Origin: Enterobacterales bacterium
GTDB lineage: Bacteria > Pseudomonadota > Gammaproteobacteria > Enterobacterales > Succinivibrionaceae
DNA length: 17,314 nt
Direction: 5' to 3'
NCBI GenBank assembly: GCA_900768635.1
Contig: CAAGDP010000210.1
Span: 1 to 17,314, forward strand
The notes under the pieces are model-generated. The model ran no database searches and was not told where the DNA came from. It saw only the letters and a program-made list of their open reading frames with translations. The position numbers were made by a program, and so were the translations under genes. Shown piece after piece: positions 1 to 7,671 of this stretch (its first letter is position 1; each line of letters opens with the position of its first letter).

Positions 1-410
1 CCAAATAATGTGATATTTACAAGAATAGACTATATTATGATTAGATTTATATTTTATTTTTTGCATAAATTGAATTATACAATAATTGATTAAATAATAC
101 GATAGATTTTAAATTTTTTTAAGAAAGCCTTATATCCCCATAGCTAAAGCTAGGGGCTTTACGGCAGGGTTTGGTAATCCTGTAACCTTCTGATCTTATT
201 TTGCAGACGATTCTGGAAATGATAAAGATGTTTCTTCCCCGGATTAATCTTAAAGATCTGAAAACATCTGCAGTTAAGCTCTCTGCCCATAACTATAGCA
301 AAAATCATCAGGGATTACGATGATAAAACATTCCATTACCGTTTTAGACTATGATATGAAGAGAACTGCAGGAAGATTTTATTCTGAAATTCTGCTTCAG
401 CTTCAGAACA
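1..410. other. gene-free left flank
   Basis: No convincing coding sequence is seen here on either strand. The first 120 bases are extremely AT-rich with stops in all frames. A compact hairpin at 136-156 is listed separately. The remainder, about 170-410, shows no clear promoter, RNA gene or repeat. An open frame starting at 320 runs antisense into ppk and has no recognisable protein content, so it is not called. Confidence 0.6.
124..165 (+). repeat. IS200/IS605-end-like hairpin (relic or element boundary)
   Basis: A hairpin pairs CCCC (136-139) with GGGG (153-156) and TAGC (141-144) with GCTA (149-152), around a TAAA loop and with one bulged A at 140. It is flanked by AAAGCC on the left and CTTTACGGC on the right. 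A CCCC-stem-TAAA-stem-GGGG-CTTT layout is common at ends of IS200/IS605 elements, where it lies next to tnpB and within the omega-RNA region. No tnpA or tnpB is in the window. The element may lie to the left, or this may be an orphan end. The family assignment rests on remembered similarity only. Confidence 0.42.
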
Positions 411-433
411 GAAAAGGGCGGATGATCCGCCCT
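411..433 (-). terminator. rho-independent terminator of ppk
   Basis: A perfect 8-bp GC-rich stem (415-422 with 426-433) closes a 3-nt loop. Read on the minus strand it is followed directly by a run of four T. It lies about 26 nt past the ppk stop codon, so it should end the ppk transcript. Confidence 0.85.
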
Positions 434-458
434 GAAAGATTTATAAAGAGAAAGTTAT

Positions 459-2741
459 TCAGTTTTGCTGTTTATTGTCGCCGGCTGTTTCCTCAGGTTT
501 GGCATCCTGAAGAGTATGATCTAATTCTACAACCGGTTCCGGAGTATTTTGCGACTTTTCTCCTTTTTGGGATTTTTTTGCTGTTTTGGGGGAGGCATTT
601 CCTTTTCCGTTTTCTTCCTGATCCGGCTTCTTTTCTTCCTCGGATTTTAAGCCGTACATTTCTTCAAAAGATGCTTCCAGTTTGGAGAGATATTTGTAGA
701 TCTCATACTGGGAACGGATCTTGGGAGCTCCCTTTTTGCGCTTAACATAGGTATTCTCCTGATTGGCATCAATTACTCTGGCTTTTACATTATCCTTAAG
801 CTGAATATTAATAATGTCAATTATCTCTTTTTTCAGGCTTTCACTGAAAATAGGAGTGGCAACTTCAATACGGTGATCAAGATTGCGGGTCATCCAGTCA
901 GCAGAAGAAATGTAAACCTTTTCCTGTCCGTTGTTGTGGAAAATCATTACTCTAGGATGTTCCAGAAAACGATCCACCACAGAGATAATATTGATGTTGC
1001 GACTGAGATTTTTTATCCCGGTCACCAGAGAACACATTCCCCGGACAATCATGTTAATAACTACACCGGCCTGAGATGCCAGATACAGTCTTTCAATAAT
1101 ACCCTCGTCCACCAGATTGTTAATTTTCACTGTGATTTTTGCAGGAATACCGTCATAGGCATTTTTGATCTCATTGTCGATAAGTTCATAAATTCTGGAG
1201 CGGGCATTAATAGGTGATACCATCAGATTATGGAATTTTGGCTGGAGATAAGGTGCTTCAATAAAGTCGAAGACAGAATCAACTTCATCGGTAAGATCTT
1301 CATTTTTGGTGAAAAGGGCAAAGTCCGTGTAAATGCGAGCTGACTTTTCATTAAAGTTACCGGTGCCGATATGACAGTATCTGACTAATTTTCCATTTTC
1401 CTTGCGGGTTACCAGACATAGCTTGGAATGGATTTTCAGGGTAGGTATGCCAAACAGTACCTTAACCCCGGAATTGGTGAGTTGTTTTGCCCATTCAATA
1501 TTGTTGGATTCATCGAAACGGGCTTTAAGTTCCACAACGACGGTAACCTGTTTTCCGTTATTGGCTGCATCAATAAGGGATTTAATTACCTGACTGTCCC
1601 GGGCAACACGGTAAATGTTGATTTTTATGGCCACAACAGAAGGATCATAGGATGACTGGCGTAAAAATTCAGTAAAGTAGGAGAAGGTGTAGTATGGATA
1701 ATACAGCAGTACATCTTCTTCAGTAATAGCTTCAAACATGGTTTTAAAGCGGTCGAATTTGCAGCAGTGAAGTTGCTGCATAGGTTCGTATTCCATTTTG
1801 GAACGAACTGACGGGAATCCTATAAAGTCTTTGAAATTGTGATATCTGTGACCTGGAAGAACAGAATCATAATCGGACATCTTAAGTTTTCTGACCAGAT
1901 AGTTGATCATTTCCTGAGGCATGGACTTATCGCAGGCCAGACGGGTAGGAATGGCGGTAAGACGTTGCTTAAGACCTTCAGACATATTTTCCAGTACAGA
2001 ATGATTAAGCTCCTGAGAAGGGTAATATTCGGCGTCCCGGTTCATTTTTATGGAGTAGGCATGAATTTCGGTGTAACTGAAGAATCCTTTGAAAATATCA
2101 TCCAGACAGATCCGGATAACATTATCCAGCATCATAAGATTTTTGGTCGGTTTCCGTGGTCTGCCTTCCAGAGGTATTTCCACAACCCTTGGGAGCTTGG
2201 ATGATGGAATTTCAATAAGAGCATACTTTTTGGAGTTGTCTTTTATGATCTCCACAGCAAGGTAGGTGGAGGAGTCTTTGAGGATGCTGAGAAGATCTAT
2301 GTCATCATTAAGAATAATCGGACTGATAAGAGGTTTTACCTTCTGGGTAAAATAATTCCGGATCCAGGTACGTTCGTTGGCACTGACCTCTTTTTCATTT
2401 TTGAAATTAATGCTGGCAGCGGAAAATTCCCGGAGGATGTCGTTATAAGCCTTGTTGAACTTTTCGGTGAGCTTGGCACTTTTGGCCTGAACTGCTTTAA
2501 GGATCTGCTCCGCCTGAACCTTGTCGGAACGGCTTTCATCAATAAGAACCTGTCGCTTCAAATCGGCGACCCGCACTTTAAAGAATTCATCCTGGTTATT
2601 GGAGTAGATACCCAGAAAACGAGCTCTCTCAATTAAAGGAACGCTTTTGTCACAGGCTTCCTGAAGTACTCTCTCGTTGAAGGACAGCCAGCTTAATTCT
2701 TTGGGATACCAGGTGTTTTGATTTTTTTCTTTACTGCTCAT
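459..2741 (-). CDS. ppk: polyphosphate kinase 1
   Basis: PPK1 reversibly transfers the ATP gamma-phosphate to inorganic polyphosphate through a phosphohistidine. The 760-residue product has the family order: N-terminal domain (WYPKELSWLSFNERVLQEA near the start), head domain, and two phospholipase-D-like C domains. The two conserved histidines are visible: H438 in LKIHSKL, the likely phosphorylated one, and H457 in CHIGTGNFN. They are 19 residues apart, as in E. coli (H435/H454). A later FLEHPRV motif supplies another conserved active-site histidine. The ATG at 2741 is chosen because GGAG lies 5 nt upstream; an in-frame TTG at 2759 has no good ribosome site. The last 61 residues (about 700-760) form a Lys/Glu/Gln-rich, probably disordered tail beyond the usual length of about 690. 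No ppx follows, unlike E. coli. The gene appears monocistronic. Confidence 0.97.
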   Translation of the reverse strand: MSSKEKNQNTWYPKELSWLSFNERVLQEACDKSVPLIERARFLGIYSNNQDEFFKVRVADLKRQVLIDESRSDKVQAEQILKAVQAKSAKLTEKFNKAYNDILREFSAASINFKNEKEVSANERTWIRNYFTQKVKPLISPIILNDDIDLLSILKDSSTYLAVEIIKDNSKKYALIEIPSSKLPRVVEIPLEGRPRKPTKNLMMLDNVIRICLDDIFKGFFSYTEIHAYSIKMNRDAEYYPSQELNHSVLENMSEGLKQRLTAIPTRLACDKSMPQEMINYLVRKLKMSDYDSVLPGHRYHNFKDFIGFPSVRSKMEYEPMQQLHCCKFDRFKTMFEAITEEDVLLYYPYYTFSYFTEFLRQSSYDPSVVAIKINIYRVARDSQVIKSLIDAANNGKQVTVVVELKARFDESNNIEWAKQLTNSGVKVLFGIPTLKIHSKLCLVTRKENGKLVRYCHIGTGNFNEKSARIYTDFALFTKNEDLTDEVDSVFDFIEAPYLQPKFHNLMVSPINARSRIYELIDNEIKNAYDGIPAKITVKINNLVDEGIIERLYLASQAGVVINMIVRGMCSLVTGIKNLSRNINIISVVDRFLEHPRVMIFHNNGQEKVYISSADWMTRNLDHRIEVATPIFSESLKKEIIDIINIQLKDNVKARVIDANQENTYVKRKKGAPKIRSQYEIYKYLSKLEASFEEMYGLKSEEEKKPDQEENGKGNASPKTAKKSQKGEKSQNTPEPVVELDHTLQDAKPEETAGDNKQQN

Positions 2742-2811
2742 AGATGCTCCGCTTTGCAACTTCTATATTCTCTGAAGTTCCTGAATGGAAAGATTCAGAG
2801 TAAGTTTAGTT

Positions 2812-2841
2812 AGTATATATTCTATGTTGAATTTATATCAA
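2812..2841 (-). promoter_or_regulatory. candidate sigma-70 promoter of ppk
   Basis: On the minus strand, TTGATA (2841-2836) is separated by 18 nt from TATACT (2817-2812). An overlapping TATATA gives 16 nt. The predicted leader of about 65 nt contains a 7-bp inverted repeat, CTCTGAA (2770-2776) with TTCAGAG (2794-2800), between the promoter and the start codon. No Pho box was seen. Confidence 0.5.
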
Positions 2842-3020
2842 ATCCTCTTCAAAATTTTGATAAATGTGTGAAAAGTTTATGTAAATAATATGCAAAATTT
2901 AGCTGAAAATGAGAAGACAGGAAACCAACGGTAATAGTTCAGAATTTTTTTCCAGGTCTTTGATTTTCTTTTTGAGTACTTTTGATAGAATCGTGCCTGT
3001 GAATTTATGATGGTTTGTTT

Positions 3021-5159
3021 ATGCGGCTAATTCGGTACGACAATAAAATCTTGAAAGAATTATTTTTACTCAGCAGTGCTCTTTTATTTTGCGGATGTGG
3101 CGGAGGGGGAGGCAGTTCTCCAAGTGATCCGGTTATTTCCGAAGATGATCCGGAGGAAGTTATTCCCGCTCCGGATCCGTCACCGGATCCTGATTATTCC
3201 CTGAATAATTCCTCAGGTGATTTTTATACCGGCAAACCTTATCTTATACAAACCACTAATGTTTCTGCTGTAGAAACTGCCCAGGGTGTTGCATCCCGAA
3301 AATCCGGGGATGAGAACCGGGCAACCTGGGAATATGTTCATAATCTGGACTGGCTGAACTCTGCAGCCGGAACTATTCCGCAGAATATGAGTGGCGTTCT
3401 TACTGGCCAAAACGGAACTACCCGTGCCTTTTCGGAAAATCTCCTTCCTGGAGATCCCCGGCTACCTGAGCAGTGGTACATCTATAATGATGCCTCCCGT
3501 ACGCTGGCTCAGTCTGTATATAATTACATTCCGCGTATGGATTTTAATCTTCCTCAGCTGTGGAATGCTCCATATCATCTGACCGGCGAAAATACCGTAA
3601 TAACCATTATCGGTTTTCCGGTTGATTTTGATCATGAAGAACTTAAGGATCGTAAATTCAGTCCTACTAATGATGTTCTTGATCAATATGCAAATCTGCC
3701 GTCTGGTACAATGACCTGGTCCACAGAGTATGCTAGTATTATCGCAGCCTCTTTTAATGGCAAAGGACTGCGGGGTATTGCCTGGAACTCAGGAATTTAT
3801 TCTCTTAATCCATATGCGGCAGGTAATAACTACAATATCTGGCTGGATTGGATTTCGCCACTGAGAAATATGTATGCAGCTCTGGGCAGAACCGGCATTA
3901 TTTACGATTCTTCTGTTCCGGGTATAGATCAGGAGGTGAATAATACCAGTTTCCTGACTACGCTGTTTTCTTTTGTTGAAGGTAGGATGCTGATCATTTC
4001 CGGTGCCGGAGATAATTATGATCTTTCCGCTTATTTTGGAATTTCAGATAGTGAAACGCAACTCTGCCGGGAGCTGGGTACTTCCTGCGCCTATTCCCAG
4101 ACAAGTCCGTCAGCTCTTAATCCTCTGGGTGTGATTGTTTCTTCTGTCGATCCTGATGGAAAACGGGCTCTAACCTCATATGCATCTACCGGGGTGTGGG
4201 TTACCGGTCTTGCAGGCGGTCTATTTGACTATGTTAGCCATGGAGGTTTCGGAAGCTTCCCGACTGCATTTTCATCCTTATCCTGTGGTGAACTCCCTGA
4301 TTCAGAAACTTTTTCCTCTTTTACCCTGGATACTGATTGTAAATATACCGATATGAGTTCCTCAACAAATGCCGCCGCCGCTCAGATTGCCGGAATAAGC
4401 GGATTGCTTACGGAACTTGAACCCGGATTATCTCCCTTGCAGATTAAATATATTCTGGCAAAATCCGCCCGTAACGACCTGGAATTATCTTCCCTGAGAC
4501 TTGATAAGGTGACTGTTTTTGGTAATTCGGATTTGGTTGCCCGTCAGGGATGGATAGAGAATGGAGCCGGATGGCGGCGGAGTTCTGAATTCGGTTTCGG
4601 GATCCCGGATGCTCACAAAGCTGCACAGCTGGTAAAAACCTGTAGCGAAGATCCCGGTTGCAATCAGCGTCAGACAAATCCGGAACATATGACTCTGGAA
4701 ATTTCCGCCGGTGACCATGAAAAATGTCAGGGAAATTATGACAACACTCAGGGCTATTATGTTTACCAGTGCTCTGTTCCGGTTAGCACTAATATTTCTG
4801 AAGTGGAATCTCTGATCTTTTTCTATAAAGGTGATCATCTGCTGGAAGAGCAGACCAGATCCCAGGAAGCTGTTATTGTTTCTAATTTGCAGATCTCCCT
4901 TAAATCTCCAGACACTCACAGTATTCTTAAACCTTACGGCTCTCTCTGGAATACCAATTCCTCTTCCTCCATTACAACTACTCAGGAATTTGTATCCTTT
5001 GCCGGAGTTACTCAGGATTTTTATCAGGAGAAAATTAACGCCGGTGAAGCTTTTGAGTTACAGTTCATTTCCAAAGGAAAGCTGAATATTACCGGCAGTT
5101 CACAGGATACTGAATATACAGGAGATGGCAGATTAGTCCTGGATGTTTACTACTATTGA
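3021..5159 (+). CDS. S8 subtilase/kexin-like lipoprotein lacking the catalytic triad (pseudoprotease)
   Basis: The product is about 712 residues (numbers here count from the TTG at 3015; ATG 3021 is residue 3). A signal peptide ends in a lipobox-like LFCGC. C28 is followed by a poly-Gly stretch and a Pro/Asp-rich linker, as in surface lipoproteins. Residues about 145-540 follow the S8 fold: a DPRLPEQW entry motif, the beta strand ITIIGFPVDFDHEEL, the helix STEYASIIAA followed by GLRGIAWNSGI, then TNAAAAQIAGISGLL. Each catalytic position is changed: Asp to G200, His to W235, oxyanion Asn to D333, Ser to N452. The Gly and Pro around the Ser are also lost (S450, A456). Residues about 555-714 resemble a weak P/Homo-B domain (LQISLKSPDTHSIL, then QEKINAG), as in kexins. 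The frame is intact, so it is probably a functional non-enzymatic protein, perhaps a binding or scaffold role in the outer membrane. The fold call is good; the function is unknown. No strong ribosome site is seen. Confidence 0.82.
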   Translation: MRLIRYDNKILKELFLLSSALLFCGCGGGGGSSPSDPVISEDDPEEVIPAPDPSPDPDYSLNNSSGDFYTGKPYLIQTTNVSAVETAQGVASRKSGDENRATWEYVHNLDWLNSAAGTIPQNMSGVLTGQNGTTRAFSENLLPGDPRLPEQWYIYNDASRTLAQSVYNYIPRMDFNLPQLWNAPYHLTGENTVITIIGFPVDFDHEELKDRKFSPTNDVLDQYANLPSGTMTWSTEYASIIAASFNGKGLRGIAWNSGIYSLNPYAAGNNYNIWLDWISPLRNMYAALGRTGIIYDSSVPGIDQEVNNTSFLTTLFSFVEGRMLIISGAGDNYDLSAYFGISDSETQLCRELGTSCAYSQTSPSALNPLGVIVSSVDPDGKRALTSYASTGVWVTGLAGGLFDYVSHGGFGSFPTAFSSLSCGELPDSETFSSFTLDTDCKYTDMSSSTNAAAAQIAGISGLLTELEPGLSPLQIKYILAKSARNDLELSSLRLDKVTVFGNSDLVARQGWIENGAGWRRSSEFGFGIPDAHKAAQLVKTCSEDPGCNQRQTNPEHMTLEISAGDHEKCQGNYDNTQGYYVYQCSVPVSTNISEVESLIFFYKGDHLLEEQTRSQEAVIVSNLQISLKSPDTHSILKPYGSLWNTNSSSSITTTQEFVSFAGVTQDFYQEKINAGEAFELQFISKGKLNITGSSQDTEYTGDGRLVLDVYYY

Positions 5160-5171
5160 TGTTAATTAATT

Positions 5172-5207
5172 CCGGCAGCCGTTTTTCATGGGGAAAACGG
5201 CTACCGG
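5172..5207 (+). terminator. hairpin terminator after the S8-like lipoprotein gene
   Basis: Arms 5172-5185 and 5194-5207 pair over 13 bp with a single C/A mismatch and an 8-nt loop. The stem is strong (CCGG, AGCCGTTTT), but the following T-tract is poor (ATTCTG). It starts 12 nt after the stop, so it probably protects or ends the upstream mRNA. The A/T-rich stem base could let it work in both directions. Confidence 0.6.
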
Positions 5208-5285
5208 ATTCTGCAGTATTCATCAGTTGTGATGATTTTCGATAACCTCTTTGAACAATTGATAGGATGTCAGGTTGCTTTTAGG

Positions 5286-5314
5286 TTGAGGGAAGGCGTT
5301 ATTAAGCTTATAAT
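5286..5314 (+). promoter_or_regulatory. sigma-70 promoter of ackA
   Basis: TTGAGG (5286-5291), a 17-nt spacer and a perfect TATAAT (5309-5314). It implies a start near 5321 and a leader of about 190 nt before ackA. No full FNR or CRP palindrome was recognised beside it. Confidence 0.7.
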
Positions 5315-5320
5315 TCAGCA

Positions 5321-5505
5321 TGGTTTTATTCTACCCCTGATCACTTTTTTTTCGGATAAAATTCCGGATTTGTGTCCGGGGATAGTGGCATATCATAAAT
5401 GATCAGAAGTGATGGACTACGTTTTCCGAATTATCAGATCCCGGTTCCGGGAGCTCGATCCGGTTTCATTTTAGTGCCCATACATAGAAAACAGATAGAA
5501 AGGTA
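5321..5505 (+). other. long structured ackA leader
   Basis: This stretch has no ORF of note and several short hairpins: CCGGA (5364-5368) with TCCGG (5375-5379), TCCCG (5439-5443) with CGGGA (5448-5452), and a long-range ATCACTT (5340-5346) with AAGTGAT (5407-5413). It resembles no riboswitch class that I recognise. An AAAGG ribosome site precedes the ackA start. Confidence 0.4.
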
Positions 5506-5509
5506 AAAA

Positions 5510-6724
5510 ATGGCTTCAGATTTGAAAACAGTATTAGTGGTGAACTGCGGAAGTTCATCGGTTAAATTTGCAATAGTTGATCCTGCTGACGGTCGCCAGT
5601 TTGTAAGTGGTATTGCCGAGGCTCTTACTCTGGATGATGCAAGAATCAGCTGGGCTTTTGAAGGTGAGAAAAAGACTGAAGAATCTCTGGGAGCCGGTGC
5701 TACCCACAGCAAGGCTATTGATTTTATAGTGGAAACCATCCTGGCAGGTCATGACGATCTTCTTAATTCTCTGGTGGCGGTAGGTCATCGTATTGTGTCC
5801 GGCGGTGATTTATACAGTCAGCCGACTTTAGTGGATGATTCAGTGGAGCAGGGTATCGAAAAGTGCATTCCATTTGCTCCGTTACATAATCCTGCCCATC
5901 TCCAGGGTATCAGAGCTGCCAGAAAAGTATTCCCGGGCATACCTCATGTCTGTATTTTCGATACTGCATTCCATCAGACTATGCCTGATTATGCATATCG
6001 TTTTGCAATTCCTGAGGAATTTTACGTTAATAACCGTATTCGTCGTTATGGCGCCCATGGTACCAGCCATTATTATGTTTCCGGAGAAGCTGCTCTGGAG
6101 CTGGGATTTGATCCGGATAATTTTAATGTTATTACCTGTCATCTGGGTAACGGAGCTTCAGTATCAGCAGTTAAGAATGGTAAGTGTGTAGATACCTCCA
6201 TGGGTCTTACTCCTCTTGACGGTCTTATGATGGGTACCCGTTGCGGTGAAATCGACCCGTCGGTTATTTTCTTCCTGTGCGACAACCTGGGACTTTCTTC
6301 TCAGGAAGTAAACAAGATCTTAAACAAGCAGTCAGGTTTGATGGGTATTTCCGGAAAGACTTCTGACTTCAGAGGCATTACTGAAGGATATGAAGCTCAT
6401 GATGAAAAATGCACTCTGGCTTTTGAGATGTTCTGCTATCGTCTGGCTAAGTTTATTGCTTCCTACTATGTTCCTCTGGGACGTGTGGACGCTATTGTCT
6501 TCACCGGCGGTATCGGTGAGAACTCCTATCTTATGCGTAAGAGAGTACTGGAACTGCTTGCTCCATTCGGCATTAAATTTGATGAAGCCAAGAATGAGGC
6601 AGCCAGAGTATTCAAGGGTGGTAAAGGTGTTATTTCCACACCGGATTCCCGCTGTATCGTAACAGTGATTCCGACTAACGAAGAGCTGGTTATTGCCCGT
6701 CTGGCAAGCAAGTTTGCAAAATAA
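5510..6724 (+). CDS. ackA: acetate kinase
   Basis: This cytoplasmic ASKHA-fold enzyme interconverts acetyl phosphate + ADP and acetate + ATP, the ATP-yielding end of mixed-acid fermentation. The 404-residue length is typical. Visible family motifs are VVNCGSSSVKF (N12), VGHRIVSGG (R94), FDTAFHQTMP (D151), the histidine in YGAHGTSH (H183), the phosphate loop HLGNGASV, GTRCGEIDP (R244), the adenosine-site FTGGIGENS, and PTNEELVIA (E391). Together these cover the known active-site set. The ATG follows AAAGG at a suitable distance. The usual partner pta, for phosphotransacetylase, is not beside it: the next gene, after a terminator, is rnfH. It therefore appears to be a single-gene unit. Confidence 0.98.
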   Translation: MASDLKTVLVVNCGSSSVKFAIVDPADGRQFVSGIAEALTLDDARISWAFEGEKKTEESLGAGATHSKAIDFIVETILAGHDDLLNSLVAVGHRIVSGGDLYSQPTLVDDSVEQGIEKCIPFAPLHNPAHLQGIRAARKVFPGIPHVCIFDTAFHQTMPDYAYRFAIPEEFYVNNRIRRYGAHGTSHYYVSGEAALELGFDPDNFNVITCHLGNGASVSAVKNGKCVDTSMGLTPLDGLMMGTRCGEIDPSVIFFLCDNLGLSSQEVNKILNKQSGLMGISGKTSDFRGITEGYEAHDEKCTLAFEMFCYRLAKFIASYYVPLGRVDAIVFTGGIGENSYLMRKRVLELLAPFGIKFDEAKNEAARVFKGGKGVISTPDSRCIVTVIPTNEELVIARLASKFAK

Positions 6725-6746
6725 GCTTCATAATATGAGAATTCGG

Positions 6747-6775
6747 CTGCCGGATGATCCGGCAGTTGTTCTTTT
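6747..6775 (+). terminator. rho-independent terminator of ackA
   Basis: A perfect 8-bp stem, CTGCCGGA (6747-6754) with TCCGGCAG (6758-6765), has a TGA loop and is followed by TTGTTCTTTT. It begins 22 nt after the ackA stop. Confidence 0.9.
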
Positions 6776-6790
6776 CTGAGACATTTTCTT

Positions 6791-6825
6791 TCCGGAATAT
6801 TCAGCTGATTAATTGATATTCCGGA
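6791..6825 (+). repeat. 10-bp perfect inverted repeat in the rnfH leader
   Basis: TCCGGAATAT (6791-6800) pairs exactly with ATATTCCGGA (6816-6825) across a 15-nt loop. It ends 7 nt before the rnfH ribosome site (AGGA 6833-6836). It could be a second terminator after ackA, an operator, or an mRNA structure controlling rnfH. The sequence does not decide between these. Confidence 0.6.
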
Positions 6826-6842
6826 TTATTTCAGGACGGGTT

Positions 6843-7130
6843 ATGGCTGAAAATTTTATCGATACTGAAGTTATTTATGCCTCGGCAGATCGGGAATATA
6901 TTTCCAGAGTACGTCTTCCGCCGGGATCCACCTTTGCGGATGCTATTAAAAAGAGCCGGCTTCTGGAAGTTTTCCGGGATTTTTCTCTTGAAACATTAAA
7001 GTTTGGCAGTTACGGAAAAATGAAAAAGCCGGAGGATGTTATAACTTCTTTTGATCGGGTTGAAATTTACCGGCCCATAACTGCTGATGTACGTTCTGCG
7101 GTAAGAAGTGCCGGTGCGACTATGGATTGA
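6843..7130 (+). CDS. rnfH: RnfH family protein (UPF0125, RatB-like)
   Basis: A 95-residue ubiquitin-like (beta-grasp) protein of the RnfH/UPF0125 family. The fit is shown by the N-terminal IDTEVIYASADREYISRV, the central LPPGSTFADAIKKSRLLE and the C-terminal DRVEIYRPITADVRSAVR. The biochemical role is not established. The name comes from association with rnf clusters in some bacteria, and RatB from its neighbour RatA in E. coli. The ATG at 6843 is chosen because AGGA lies 6 nt upstream; an earlier in-frame start at 6813 would overlap the inverted repeat and adds unconserved residues. It faces bamE, as in E. coli, but ratA and smpB are not upstream: ackA is there instead. Confidence 0.9.
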   Translation: MAENFIDTEVIYASADREYISRVRLPPGSTFADAIKKSRLLEVFRDFSLETLKFGSYGKMKKPEDVITSFDRVEIYRPITADVRSAVRSAGATMD

Positions 7131-7139
7131 CGGGGTGAG

Positions 7140-7183
7140 GATCTCAGACTGATCAGATTTTGAGAAAAGTAAAGTCAGAGATC
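7140..7183. other. imperfect inverted repeat between rnfH and bamE
   Basis: GATCTC (7140-7145) plus GACT (7147-7150) can pair with AGTC (7173-7176) plus GAGATC (7178-7183), with an A/A mismatch and a 22-nt loop. It lies between two convergent genes and could end both transcripts, though neither side has a clear T-run. Confidence 0.35.
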
Positions 7184-7211
7184 TCCTAGGATAATCCGGT
7201 ACAACCTGCCT

Positions 7212-7553
7212 TTAAATATCCAGCGGTGTTGAAAAATCCGGACTTTTGGCATAATCACCGATAATATCAATCATCCGGTTGCCGTCAAAAATCACCATAA
7301 GATTTTTCTGGATCGGTTCTTCCCATCCTTCCTGAATGAGAAAAACGTAATTCCACCGGTTTTTGTTGAATGGATCGATGGTGATCGGGGTTCCGAGTAC
7401 AAACTGCACTTGTTCCTTGGTCATTCCTATGCGTAACTTGCTTACCTGATCCTGTTCAATATAATTTCCCTGTGGAACATCTACCCGGTATACACATCCG
7501 GAAAGAATGCAACTGATCAGACCGGCTGTTGCACATAAAATCTTTTTATTCAT
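7212..7553 (-). CDS. bamE: outer membrane assembly lipoprotein BamE
   Basis: BamE (SmpA/OmlA family) is a small outer-membrane lipoprotein of the BAM complex that inserts beta-barrel proteins and stabilises BamD binding to BamA. The 113-residue precursor has a signal peptide ending in LSGC (C20 lipidated). The conserved core is VPQGNYIEQDQVSKLRIGMT, then QVQFVLGTP and DPFNKNRWNYVF, which tracks the E. coli protein closely. The ATG at 7553 gives a normal signal peptide of 19 residues. Another in-frame ATG at 7577 is possible, and neither has a well-placed ribosome site (an AAGGA lies 13 nt upstream). It is the last gene of the nadK-recN-bamE run, 118 nt after recN, and may also have its own promoter there. 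Confidence 0.95.
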   Translation of the reverse strand: MNKKILCATAGLISCILSGCVYRVDVPQGNYIEQDQVSKLRIGMTKEQVQFVLGTPITIDPFNKNRWNYVFLIQEGWEEPIQKNLMVIFDGNRMIDIIGDYAKSPDFSTPLDI

Positions 7554-7634
7554 AAACAGTTTCGATTCCTTCAACATTAAAATTCTGCTGTTCCCAGGTT
7601 TCAATATATCCTGATGATTTGCAAAATCCCATGG

Positions 7635-7663
7635 ATTCTACAGTAAAAACTTCAGATCTACAA
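7635..7663 (-). promoter_or_regulatory. candidate promoter of bamE
   Basis: On the minus strand TTGTAG (7663-7658), a 17-nt spacer and TAGAAT (7640-7635) lie just past the recN stop. No sigma-E type GGAACTT element is seen, although bamE belongs to the sigma-E regulon in E. coli. Confidence 0.4.
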
Positions 7664-7671
7664 CCGCACAT

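Noticed and set aside
320..745. 141-codon frame on the plus strand
   Set aside because: Two thirds of it is antisense to ppk, and the rest crosses the ppk terminator hairpin. No family-like content.
2742..2759. TTG start for ppk
   Set aside because: The ATG at 2741 has GGAG at 5 nt; the TTG has no suitable site.
3007..3030. Short leader peptide frame before the S8-like gene (MMVCLCG)
   Set aside because: Overlaps the start region in another frame, has only eight codons including the stop and no ribosome site. Chance is more likely.
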